Shown here piece by piece: positions 47,080-59,157 of a DNA stretch of 64,000 nucleotides. Under the pieces are notes generated by a model. It worked only from the letters and a program-made list of their open reading frames with translations. It searched no databases and was not told the DNA's origin. The stretch lies in contig NC_035449.2 of the NCBI RefSeq assembly GCF_002127325.2, forward strand, positions 77,091,504 through 77,155,503, read 5' to 3'. This DNA comes from Helianthus annuus. Lineage: Eukaryota > Streptophyta > Magnoliopsida > Asterales > Asteraceae. Position 1 is the first letter of the stretch. Each line of letters opens with the position of its first letter. The position numbers were made by a program, and so were the translations under genes.

Positions 47080-50000
47080 TGTAACACCACGTAAAGACGT
47101 GTCTAAATTATGTATAGAAACGTGTCCTAAACTCTAAATAAATGAAAATTTAGTTTGAAGGACTTAAAATGTCAACATGCCAAACTTGAGCCTCTGAATG
47201 ACAGTACGCGGGGAATATATTCTTAATCGAATGATTAATTGAATGTAACAAGCCGTTCGTGAATATGATCGGAATATTTACAAAGCTTCAGGAATTAAAC
47301 GTGTCAACATGTTAATTCTACCTTTGAGTGACCTTTTAACATTCCCAAAAGCTTTGTAAGATATAAATTATACCTTTTGAATATTTGTGAAAGAGATCAT
47401 AAACCATCGGTTTAGTTTGTGATGATTCACTTCACTTTCACAAAATAAGAGCCCATGTGCCATAAACCGACAAATTCTCATGCAAGGGACATCTTTAAAG
47501 AAGCCAAGGGAACACTTGTGCATGGCATGGTAAAATGTGAAAGGCAGGTCTGATCATGTGGGCTATCCCAACTAAAAAATGTCTGAAGATTCGAGTTCGA
47601 AAGGTTGCATGATCAAATATAAAGTTCTCAAAATTTTTTTGTCTTCTGGTCATCGGTTACGGACCATGTGGCCCTAGGCTTACGGTCCGCAAGGAGGTAA
47701 CTGGGCGATGCACTTTAGGTTCGGTTACGGACCGCAACCACATGGACTTACGGTTCGTAACTGTTGGATACGGACCGCAAGGAGATTAGCTTACGGTCCG
47801 TAAGCTTATCGCTGGGCAGAAATTTGGACAGATGTATGTTTCAGCTGTTAAACCGACTCAAGCTTACTTGTTTCGAAACCTTGGACTTTTGGACGGTTTT
47901 TATAAACCACTAGGACACCTGGGGTGATCCTAGGGCCTCCCTTAACAGCTGCAAGTAATCCAAGAGATTGAAATGCACTATATAAGAAGCCTTAGTGTTG
48001 AGTTCTCATACTCACTTTTGCAATTAATCTTCAACCCAACCTCTGGAGCTTTGCAAGGGCTAGGAGAAGACTTAGAAGTATAGAAAAGACAGCTTGGACC
48101 TTTAGTAAGCTTCTAATCACTTGCTTAGTCATTTTAATTAGCTTATGTACCTAGAAGTCAAACTTATCGTAATTTAGATTTGACTTTCGTTTTAATTACA
48201 TATGGACCAGCCACTGATCAAATTGAAAGTGGTTATGGGACCATATTAAGGTAGGTGATTAACCCTTAAAAGGGCACCTCCTAATTATCTCGTTTGACCA
48301 ATTAATTGTCAGGTCAAAGTAGTTGACAAAAAGTCAAACTGGACAGAATGTTTGAAAATGATGTAAATTAATTAAACAGAAGTTCTAAATTATATTTTAA
48401 CATTCTAATGACTTGGTAATTAATATTAAAACATGTTTTATCAGTCCTAACCCGGCAATTAATAGTCTAAGGTTAGTTTATAACCGAAAGTCGCAAAAGC
48501 TTGACTTATGCTTTGACTTTCAGTTCTGACCCGTTTACGCTTAATTCTCCCTTGTTTTAAGCTTCCATTAGGACCACATTACTCAGTAGTATAACCCTCT
48601 AAAGTTATATTGCATGATGCCTAATGGTTTGAATTATATGCACTTGATCGTAATTATGCTTAAAAATGCCATAAACGCTCTTTTGACACACAACTCAGAT
48701 TTTTAGCAATGTGAATGGACTAACACCTTTGCTACTGATATTTAGACTTATCCCGAAAATTTGACATCAGTTTGAGGTCTAGATTAGGAGTTATGCTCAT
48801 TAGCGTAATTAGAAAGCTTTTGAATAGTTAAATGGCGTAATTAGCATAAAGCCTATCTAAACCCAATTTTTGATACCAAACTTTTTACCTACTGATGTAA
48901 AATAATATTTTGGGATTTTTGAAGATTTTTATTTATTTTAGGTTGAGCATAACACAGGATTATAGCTTGATTTCGGTAATTGTCGGTTTTACCCTTTTCA
49001 TGCATAAAATGAGTTTTACATAACATTTTAATGCCAAACTTTTTGCTACTGATTTTATATGGTAAATAAAATATTTTGAACTTTATAAACTGATCAAAAA
49101 CTCAGATTTCCTATTTTAACCCGAATATCCCTTAAAACCGACTTTTAAGCGTTTTTAGCACATAGTTTGGGTTAAAACTATATTTGGCATATAAAACTTA
49201 TTACCTACTGATGTTTTAAGTTAATTTTTATAATTAAACAGTAAGCCAAAGTTTTTAAACTCAGAAGTCTATTTTGACCTTTAAAAGCTTATGTGAAATT
49301 ACCAAAATGCCCCTACGGTGCATAGTTTGGTTATATAAGATAAATTTCACATATATAAAATACCCTACTGTTATAACTTATAAAAATACATATTTTTACT
49401 GATTAGATCAGACCTGAAACTCAGTTTAACATTTAAACTCTTTTATGAACATTAAAATTACCAAAATGCCCTTATGGGACTTAATATGGTTTAAATTATT
49501 TTTTGGGCATATATGTTAACATCTTACTGATGTATTAACATATTTTAAGCATAATAACGATTAAGACCTGTATATAATTTATTTGGTTACCCGTTACGCG
49601 TTTATGTGTTCGGGTCGGTTTACGTGACTAGTTTACGTAAAATAGCCGAAACGGGCTTAAGCATATCATTAAATTCTCATTTTCCAGAATGTGTTTAGTT
49701 TACCCATATTATACAAGTATCCAAGCTTGTCGAGTCTAAACCACATTCTATTCCGGTCTCCGCTTAATCTAGCGTTTAGAACCGTAAGGTTTCCTTCTAG
49801 CTAGCCGGTCTAAGTCCTTGACTTAATTAAAGACCCGTTAGCATCCTAATAGGTTAATAAACCTTCTTATACAGATTAAATAGCTTCCGGTAGAAGGTGC
49901 CTTCAAAAGCTTTAGGATTATACTGCTAGCATCAGGTAAATACTTTTAACTTATTTTTCCTTATACGGGCTTGGGATACGGTATTATAACAATACCGCTT

Positions 50001-50763
50001 GGTCGGGTAAGAAAATCATTTAATCGGATTGTGATTAATAAATTTACATAACCCGTTTTAATCTGTTTTGTTTGATAACATAAACATTGGGGGTTAATCT
50101 GACCGTGTCCTGGATATTCTCGGCTCATTTCATTTGAAAATGGCCACGACCTATGCACGGGGTGTAGGCATACACCTGACAGATGCAAATGGTAAATAAT
50201 ATATATAAACCCACATGTTGGGGATAAATCCTTTGTGGGTTCTATAAGTGGTGAGTCGGTTAATCATGACCAGCTTCCAACCGGCCCCAATTGTATGACA
50301 AACATGTAAATCTGTATACAAGATTATCTTTAAATAATTGTTCCAAGTTATAAATGATTTGAGCCATGTGCACTTAAATCAATTTTCATAAATGTTTTCA
50401 AAAGAGTCAGTTAATTGTATTTACCACTGTAAACTGACGTATTTTCTTAAAGACTGATTGACAGGTACCTCTCGTAATAGGCTGGAGCTATTAGGTATCA
50501 TAAGAGAATCTTGCAAATCCATAGATACCTGAAGTCTGTTGTTCTTGTTTCTTTGTACATTTATGATCCGCCTGTGGATCTTATTACATTCCAGTCTGTA
50601 TTATTTATACACTCGAATACTCAGACAGCATGGTTTGTAATAGTTTATTTACCCAGCCTTCCACCGTGCTATATTATTGTGTATTGACAATGATGATATC
50701 AACTACGTCACGATACTCCTCGCCGGGCCCACCGGTAATATGTGGAAATATCGGGCTGTGACA
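47080..50763 (+). repeat. LTR 2 of element P (3,684 bp)
   Basis: TGTAACACC...GGCTGTGACA, about 2% different from LTR 1 by eye. Flanked by TCTCA on both sides (47075-47079; 50764-50768), so locally it looks like a solo LTR in M. Confidence 0.9.
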
Positions 50764-50768
50764 TCTCA

Positions 50769-53323
50769 AAAGGTAAACAAATTATTACAGACAAAATCTA
50801 GGCAAATAGTTCTACTCCGACAACTCAGATACGTTAAAATAAAAGTCAACACACATAGTGTAAAGCGAGCATACAAGTTTGCTAGTAGCATATAGAGTTC
50901 GAAATAGTTTACGCATAACCAGCACGTACACAGAGGAAAACGAAGTATGTTAGTTATCGACATGAATATATCGATACCAATGACTGCGGGTTGACTGCCC
51001 AAGGCAGTTCGTAATACATGATCACCACCGTTAACCATGCAAATAATTGTCCTTGACAACCCCCGAGTGAACGGGTGCTGAGTCCAAACTATAGTACTAT
51101 CGTTGCTAAGGCAGGTAGACAGCATTCCATGTGTAAACATAACAAACAAGCATTCATTAAGTCACGTAATACATGCGGTAACGGTTAGCGTTAAAAGTAT
51201 CGCGTAGTGTGTTGATGTGATTTCGTATAAGTAACGTATGTAACACCCAAAAGTGCATAAAGCAAAAAGGGATCGAGTATACTCACAGCGGTTGACGGAT
51301 TGAAGGGAGCGCTTTAGAATAAGGTTAGCCTGATTAGAACGATAGCATAATGATAAGTGACTCGTAATACGAAAACAAGTGTTGATGGGTCGAATGGCAG
51401 TTCGGTCAGATGGTAATCCGATCGGACGGCCAGTCGTGCGGATGATGATCCGTTCGGATGGTTATCCGGTCGGACGGTAGTCCGGTCGGATGCCTATTCG
51501 AGTGGATTGTTTCTTCCTATGAGGGGATGTGCTTGTGTATGATGGTTTGACTTTTGAAGTTTTTGTTGTAGTATTTTGAAAACATTGAAGTATCTCTACC
51601 TTTCAGGTCGGTCGATCGGACGGTCGTCCGATCGGACGGCAATCCGATAGGTTGACACTTCAGTGAGAACAAGTTCACAGCAGGTTATCACTCGATCGGA
51701 CAGTAGTCCGGTTGGGTGGCACCCTTAGTGTATTGAACATGTTTGAAAAATCGATCAAGTGTTAAAGTCCAAGTATCTCATGATCCGAAGGGCAATCCGG
51801 TCGGGTGGTAGTCCGATCGGATAGCAATTCGTTCAATACTCAAACTTCAGATAAGGTTGGTTAAGTGTGGGACTCAAGATGTAAGCCGTTCGGACGGCCA
51901 GTCGCTCGGATGGTTGTCCGTTCGGACGGTAGTCCGGTCGGATAGCTCTCCGTCTTGGTCGTTCCGTTCGTCTTTCACTTGGCCGTTGGAAAGTTTGTCG
52001 TTTTTATCGAGATGTTTTGACAGCGTGTTAACCAACAGAACCCCATCTTGACCCAAGTGGCCCGACCAAACAGGAATCACCCTAGTTCGACCAGTTAACC
52101 AGTTCAAGACGGTTGTTCTCGGTTAACCCGAAATCGATGGTCTCGTGAGTAAAATCCATAACTTGAACTAGCACAACACTAAGAATGAGTAGAAGACTAG
52201 AACAAGGTCCGATTCTATCGGTTTTGAGTGCATTTGAGTGTAAAAGAGTTGAAAGAACGTTAGAAACCATCTTTCAATCCTTTTTCACCATGAATGCGTC
52301 TAGATCTATGCAAGATCTTTGTTTATTTGTGTGGAAATCGGTTAGATCTAAGTTGTTCTTGGTGGATTGAAGCCAAACATGAAGTTCATAAGAACACCAT
52401 GATGACGTCATCCTAGAACACCTCAAATCTAGTGATTTCACGGTTAAAAATTAAGATTCAAAAGATAGAAAGGTGTAGGAGTGCGTGTAGATCAAGAAAG
52501 TACAAGATTTAGGGCGAGATCTTACCGGATTTGAGAGAAATTGAAGAAAAGATGAGGAGCACGAGCTGGTCGGACGTCACTTTGCCAAAAGAGGAAAGAA
52601 TGAAAGTGACTTGGGGTATTTATAGGATTCCAAAAGTGGAAAGGGGTGGGTCGGTCGGATGGTACTCCGTCCGAGTGGCGGCCCGGTCGGACAACACCTC
52701 AACCGGATGGCAGCCTGGTCGAATGACAATCCGGTCGGCTGACATCTGGTTTGCGTGTTCGGTGTGACGATTTTTGATATTTCGATTGCGATTTGCGAGC
52801 GTTGCGATGCGATAGAATTTCCTATCAAATTACTTTTAATCCCAACTACTCATATCGCGCACTGTCCTTTCGCCACCAATTATCATACTATATCTACATA
52901 CAATCATCCTTAGTTCGTATTTGGTTTGCGATTGCGATTCGATTGCGATGAGTTCGATTGCGTTTTGATTGATTACCACACATAACGTAAATAAACATGC
53001 ACAAGTAACACATAAGGTGCACACACACGTATAACAATCACCAAAATGCGGAATTCGAGTTGCGAGCACGATGTTGATTAGATTAGATTGATTAGCGTTT
53101 GGTTGGCTTTATCGCATTGTTACTTCCTATTATTCACTGTCGTAAAGCGATTTGTAGCATTAAATATTCGTCGATTACTGCGATTATAATTAATTATTCC
53201 ACATAATACAACTAACGTAAAACAGGAATTGAGCCAGGAAAGTCAGATCGCAATTAGCAATCTTTTCTTCATTGACTTCAATCTTGACTTTGACTTTGAC
53301 TTCCGAAACAGTGGGGTGTTACA
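50769..53323 (-). repeat. Main part of element M's 3' LTR
   Basis: The minus-strand start is TGTAACACCCCAC at 53323. TATAAATA (minus) at 52617-52624. Arrays of CCGATCGG/GGACGG/GTCCGG motifs at 51400-51960 and 52648-52745. Compared with the other LTR it keeps a ~55 bp stretch at 50769-50823 and another near 50890-50960 that the right LTR lacks. Confidence 0.85.
51400..51960. repeat. CCGATCGGACGG-type repeat array in M LTR
   Basis: More than 15 variants of TCGGACGG, TCGGATGG and AGTCCGGTCGG. CGATCGGACG (51613-51622) and CGTCCGATCG (51625-51634) form a 10 bp perfect inverted repeat with a 2-base gap. The array is repeated at 59790-60345 in the other LTR. A second cluster sits just upstream of the minus-strand TATA box (52648-52745 and 61038-61130). 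Confidence 0.85.
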
Positions 53324-53337
53324 GCCTCCCCTAGTAG
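53324..53337 (-). other. Polypurine tract of element M
   Basis: Minus strand CTACTAGGGGAGGC adjoins the LTR start TGTAACACC. The same arrangement is seen at 12990-13002. Confidence 0.75.
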
Positions 53338-53356
53338 AGGGAATTTCGTCCCGAAA

Positions 53357-56300
53357 TTAGGCCGAAGCCGTAAAAAACAACTGTGGGTACTTTGTCTTCC
53401 TGTGGCTTTCGAGTTCCCAAGTGAACTCTGCGCCTCGTTTGCCTTCCCATCGGACTTTCACAATAGGAATGCGCGAGCGTTCGAGCTGCTTGGTTTGGCG
53501 ATCCATGATTTCGACAGGCTTCTCCACGAAGTGTAGTGTTTCGTTTATTTGAAGGTCATCGAGAGGTACAATCAAATCATGCTCAGCTAGGCACTTTCGG
53601 AGGTTTGACACGTGGAAAGTCGGGTGGACATTACTGAGTTCCTCCAGTAGTTCGAGTCTGTAAGCGACTTTTCGGATCCTTTCCAGAATCTTAAAAGGTC
53701 CAACATATCGAGGCGCTAGTTTCCCTTTCTTGCCGAATCGGACCACACCCTTCCAAGGTGATACCTTTAGGAGTACGTAGTCGCCAGCGTCAAATTCAAG
53801 GGGCTTGCGTCGTCTATCGGCGTAACTTTTCTGTCGACTTCGAGCTTTCAACAAGTTGTCTCGAATTTGGAGGACTTTGTCAGTCATTTCTTGCAATAGC
53901 TCGGGACCGGTTAATTGCGAGTGACCGATCTCGTGCCACACAATAGGCAATCGACATCTTCTTCCATATAGAGCCTCGAATGGTGCCATTTGGATGCTCG
54001 TATGATAGCTGTTGTTATACGAGAATTCGACTAATGGTAGGTATTTGTCCCAATTACCACCGAAGTCTATGACACACGAACGGAGCATGTCTTCAAGAGT
54101 ACGAATCATTCTTTCAGTATGACCGTTGGTTTGGGGATGGAATACGGTACTCAGATTAAGCGTAGTACCGAGAGCAGCTTGAAATGTTTCCCACAGTCGT
54201 GAGGTAAACCGAGCGTCACGGTCAGAGATGATGTCACGAGGCGTCCCATGATTACAAATGATCTCGTCTGTGTAGATTCGGGCTAACCGTTCCACCTTGT
54301 ACTCTTCTCGTATTGGCAAAAAGTGGGCTGATTTGGTTAAACGGTCAACAACAACCCAAATGCTGTCGTGACCTGATGACGTGTGCGGAAGTTTTGTTAT
54401 GAAGTCCATAGCTATACTCTCCCACTTCCACATGGGGATTGGGGGTTGCTCGAGTAAGCCAGAGGGCCTTTGATGTTCAGCCTTGAACCTTGCGCAAGTC
54501 AGGCACTTCCCAACGTAGAGAGCAATATCCCTTTTCATACCCGGCCACCAGTACCTGTAACGAAGATCCTGGTACATTTTGTCGGCACCTGGATGAATAG
54601 AATACCGGGATTTGTGGGCTTCGTCCATCAAAATCTGTCGCAAATTGGTCCGCTTAGGGATCCAAATTCGGTCCAGGAAGTAGAATATCCCATTTGATTT
54701 ATTCACCAGTTGAGCTCCATCGTGATAGATTCGTTCCTTCTTCAGAGTGCGTTCATTAAAACAGGCATGCTGGGCTTCACGAATGAGGGTTTCGAGGTCG
54801 TATTGGGCTTGGGTATCGCGAATCCTGAGCAGATAACTCTGTCTGCTGAGTGCGTCGGCAACGGCATTTGCTTTGCCTAGGTGATAACGAATCTCACAAT
54901 TGTAATCTTTAAGAAGTTCTACCCATCGGCGTTGACGCATATTAAGTTCTTTCTGATCAAAGATATGTTGTAGGCTCCTATAATCGGTGAAGATCGTACA
55001 CTTGGTACCATACAGGTAGTGTCGCCAAATCTTTAACGCAAAAACAACCGCGCCTAGCTCGAGATCATGGGTTGTATAGTTCTTCTCGTGTATTTTGAGC
55101 TGTCGAGACGCGTAAGCTATAACCTTGTCCCGTTGCATGAGGACATAACCAAGACCAAGGTTGGAAGCATCACAATAGACAATGAAACCGTCGTTTCCAT
55201 CTGGCAATGTGAGAACAGGAGCATTGCAGAGCATATGCTTGAGGGTTTGGAAAGCAGACTTTTGTTCAGTTCCCCAAACAAAAGGCTTGTCTTTATGCCT
55301 GAGAGCGGTAAGCGGCACAACGATCTTTGAGAATCCTTCGATAAATCGTCGATAATAGCCCGCTAGTCCGAGAAAAGAACGGACTTCAGATGGGTTCTTA
55401 GGTGTAATCCAACTCTTAACTGCCCCAATCTTCGGGGGATCGACATGAATACCTTGACTATTTACGATGTGACCCAGAAACTGAACCTCCTCCAGCCAAA
55501 ATTCACACTTGGAGAACTTAGCATAGAGTTGATTCCCCTGGAGTAGTTCGAGAACCAAATGTAGATGTTGCGCGTGTTCGGCTTTCGATTTGGAATAGAT
55601 CAAGACATCGTCGATGAATATGATGATGAAACGGTCAAGATATGGTTTACACACGCGATTCATCAGATCCATAAAAACCGCGGGTGTGTTGGTTAAACCA
55701 AAAGGCATAACAACGAACTCATAGTGGCCGTAGCGTGTGCGAAAAGCGGTTTTGGGTATATCCTCCTCTTGAATGCGTAGCTGGTGATAGCCTGAACGGA
55801 GATCGATCTTCGAGAAGCACGTGGCACCTTGTAGCTGATCAAACAAATCGTCAATGCGAGGTAGGGGATAGCGGTTCTTGATGGTTAGCTTATTCAATTC
55901 CCGATAGTCAATGCACATCTTGAACGACCCATCCTTCTTTTTGACGAAGAGGACAGGCACGCCCCAAGGAGAGGTGCTTGGGCGAATGAAGCCTTTCTCA
56001 AGTAATTCCTGAAGCTAGTTCGAGAGTTCACGCATTTCGGACGGTGCGAGTCGGTAAGGGGCTTTGGCAACAGGGTTGGCTCCAGGAATGAGGTCGATTC
56101 GAAAGTCGATATCACAACTTGGCGGAAGTCTAGGAAGATCATCAGGGAACACCTAAGGAAATTCACGGACCATAGGAACGTCTTTTACTTCTGTCTTCCT
56201 TTTCTTTTCCTTCTCCGCTACTACAATGTTAGCCAAGAAAGCTCTGTATTCCTTGCGGAGATATTTGCTAGCTTGGACGCATGACATGAGTTTGAGACCT

Positions 56301-56680
56301 TTCGAAGTAGTTTCACCATAAACACACAATAAATCACCATTCGCGAGCGAGAATCGAACCATCTTGTCAAAGCATACAACTTCAGCATGGTTTTCGCAAA
56401 GAAAGTCCAAGCCTACTATGACGTCGAAACTCCCGAGTTGCATCGGGATAAGGTCGATTGGGAAGATGTGATTATTGAGCTCAAGAGTACAATCACGAAG
56501 AACAGAATTTACGGTGACAGTTCTTCCAGTGGCGACTTCAACATCGAATGTCGAGGGGAGATGGGAGCGTTTACGACTAAGGAGCTTCTCAAATTCGAAC
56601 GACACAAAGCAATTATCGGCTCCAGTATCAAACAAACAAGATGCATAAATACCATTCACAAGGAACGTACCATTGACCAC
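53357..56680 (-). pseudogene. Element M protease-RT-RNase H-integrase-chromodomain
   Basis: One phase from 56680 to 53357, with two in-frame TAG codons (about 56156 and 56018). The 867-codon stretch 53357-55960 is open. Order: protease (CLFDTGADNCFV; IVGLDFL), RT ([25 protein letters not shown]), RNase H ([24 protein letters not shown]), integrase finger ([11 protein letters not shown]), core ([30 protein letters not shown]), GPF/Y-like region ([12 protein letters not shown]) and a C-terminal chromodomain-type block ([19 protein letters not shown]). The chromodomain places it in the chromoviruses; Tekay/Del is the likeliest branch. Both stops fall where relatives have Glu or Gln, as expected of C-to-T decay. 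Confidence 0.9.
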
Positions 56681-56737
56681 GTTGTTGTCAGCCTGGGCTT
56701 GGCGTACATTGATATTGAAGGTTTTGGCGCGGGCTGC

Positions 56738-56795
56738 TTGTTGCTGCTGCTGAGGCTGCTTGTTGCTGCTGCTGAGGCTGCTGCGGTTGGGGCTC
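56738..56795. repeat. GCT/CAG-rich duplicated unit in M gag
   Basis: GCTGCTTGTTGCTGCTGCTGA occurs twice in tandem. On the coding strand it encodes Gln/Ala-rich sequence at the C-terminus of gag. Confidence 0.75.
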
Positions 56796-58005
56796 TTACT
56801 TCACAACCCTGTTCGGGCACATGTTCGCAAAGTGGTTAGGATCACTACTTGCGAAGCAGACTCGAGCATTGATTGCGGGTGCCTGTGCCACTTGATGACA
56901 TTGCGGGGCTGGGAGCAGAGCTTGATGAGCAGCGGCAGGAGCTGTGGTGTTGCGGGGACCAGTACGGCAGTTAACAGTGAAGTGGCCGTACATGTTGCAG
57001 TGGGTGCAGAAACGACTGGCGAGACCCACCGGATGATGATAAGAGCATGTTGGGCAAACCGAGTGGGGGCATGTGTATGCACGTTTTGCCGGTGGTGCAT
57101 AAGTAGTTGGTGCTGGACGGTGATGGTGCTGCTGCTGGGCCGGTACGACCTGGAGAGGAGCAGCAGTGGTAGTGACAGCACAGTTCTTGTTGCTGGAGCT
57201 GCTGTTGTTGTTCTTCTTCTTTCGGCGTGAGGGCTTTGACGGTTGAGCGGCGGCGGTTTCGGCAGTTGGAGCGGCGGTGGTAGCTTGATGCAGGTGTTTC
57301 GAAGTTTTATCCCAGACACCAGCCTTGACCCGCTTGTCGTTGATTTCAGCGGCCAGTAAGTTGGTCTCTTCGACCGTCTTAGTCTTAGCCGCTTGCACGA
57401 AATCTGCAACACATTCAGGCAGGGCTCGGATATACTTGATCAGGGCAGATGATACTGAGCTGCTTGAATCGAGCGGTTAGAGCAGCGTTTTTGCAATCCT
57501 TCTGCTTTATGTGCCAGAATTCATCTTCTAACTTCTGGTGTTCATGAGGAGGGCAGAATTCTTCCAGCCTGACCTCCTTGAGTTCGTCCCACGACAGACT
57601 GTAGGCTGCATCGTTCCCTCGTTTGTTTCTCTCGACCGTCCACCAGTCTAGTGCGCGGGACTGGAAGACGCCAGTAGCATTGAGAGTGTGGAGGTTGTTA
57701 GGGCAACCGCTCTGTCATAGAGTGACCTCAATTGAATCAAACCATTGGAATAACGCTGTAGGGCCTTCCTCGCCAGTGAATTCCTTTGGCCCACAAGCCT
57801 TGAACTGCTTGAAACTGAAGGCAGCTTTGGGGGTAGCTTTAGGAGCTTTGGTTCTCGACTCCTCAGATGATTTGCTGACGTTCTTGTAGACATCACTCAC
57901 AGCTTTTGCTACTTATTTAGCAATGATAGCATCAAGACGTTTGTCTCTCTTTTCTTGGCGAGAAAGTGGTGGGTGACGGGATCCTGATGACGGTCCAGTT
58001 GGCAT
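56796..58005 (-). pseudogene. Element M gag
   Basis: Starts MPTGPSSGSRHPPLSRQEKRD at 58005. An in-frame TAA follows about 30 codons later (near 57914), and more breaks lie at 57715 and about 57410. The distal open part (to 57398) is Ala/Thr/Pro-rich. It has Cys/His clusters (CPTCSYHH; FCTHCNMYGHFTVNC; VCFASSDPNHFANMC), the middle one a good CCHC knuckle. A phase change separates it from protease. Confidence 0.75.
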
Positions 58006-59157
58006 CGTCTGCAACAGACATCGTCATAGGTCTCAGACACGTCATAATCAGATCTCACCACACGTCCAATACTTACTAAAGCTTAGGAACATAGTCGCAT
58101 AATCACATAAACACATAGGCACGAAATCACAGATTCACATAAACACAGTAGCACATAAGCACGTAAGCACGTAGGGCACAGAAACATAGAAACACATACT
58201 CATGTAATCACAGAGGCATCAGAATACAGAAACCTGTCATTCAAAGTCTACGCTCGCGGACTTTTGTTGCGAGGGATTGCGTACAGCGATTATTTTGGCG
58301 TATAGTAGAGTATAAGCGAGTTACGTAACATGCGATTATCTGTATGTAGCGATTTGTTAATGTTTTGAGATAAAAATGCAGGGCGAGTTGTGCGTGTTAA
58401 TCGAAGCGAAAGCAAAAATCGAATAAGTTTCCAAAATTTTAAACACATAAGCAGGTAAATACACATACAGTACGTAAAATCAACGAGTCATCAGAGTCAG
58501 CAGTTGCAGGCTCAGAATCGAAACATATAAAAATTGAGAAATAGATCGTCTGCGGCTATTAGACATTGACTATCCAAAGTGATTCGACTATTCTCAAGGA
58601 CTTGTCGTTCACGCTTCGACCTTCAGGACTTGTGCTCCTGCCTCGATTCTTGGGCATTTGGCACGCATCCCGTTGGTCATATCGTGACTTCAGGTCGTTG
58701 GAGTCCTTCGAGACTTTGGTGAGAGTTTTGTAAAACCAAGTAAAAGTCGGAACAAGTCGTCAAGGTTAGGGTTCCACCCCTGGCTTAACAACTTCTTTCC
58801 TGTTTTTAATAAAATAGAGGAGATTATTCATCAAAATATGGATTTCACTCCTAGTTTGGTATAATTCTCCCCGTTGGTAAGTAGAATGCGGGTTGATCAA
58901 GCAATTTTAGTCGAGAATTTGCGGTTTTCACACCTAATCTCAACTTATTCGCTTATCTTCATTTGAAAATTCGAGTGCAGTGATAGGGTAGCGTAGGCGA
59001 GAATGGCAAAGAATAGCAGTAAGCTCATACATAGTCCCTACTGGACATGCACGAGTCGGTCTATTGGTTCCTAACTATAGACTAGGTCTCTAAGACGTCG
59101 TCCCGGACTAGGTCAAGTCTTGCCTAATTCCCTATAGTTATGGGTCTGATACCAATG
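58006..59157 (-). other. M leader with primer binding site
   Basis: TGGTATCAGA on the minus strand (59145-59154) is the initiator tRNA-Met primer site beside the 5' LTR. About 58080-58220 has loose ACATAAGCACGTA repeats. No coding recognised. Confidence 0.65.
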
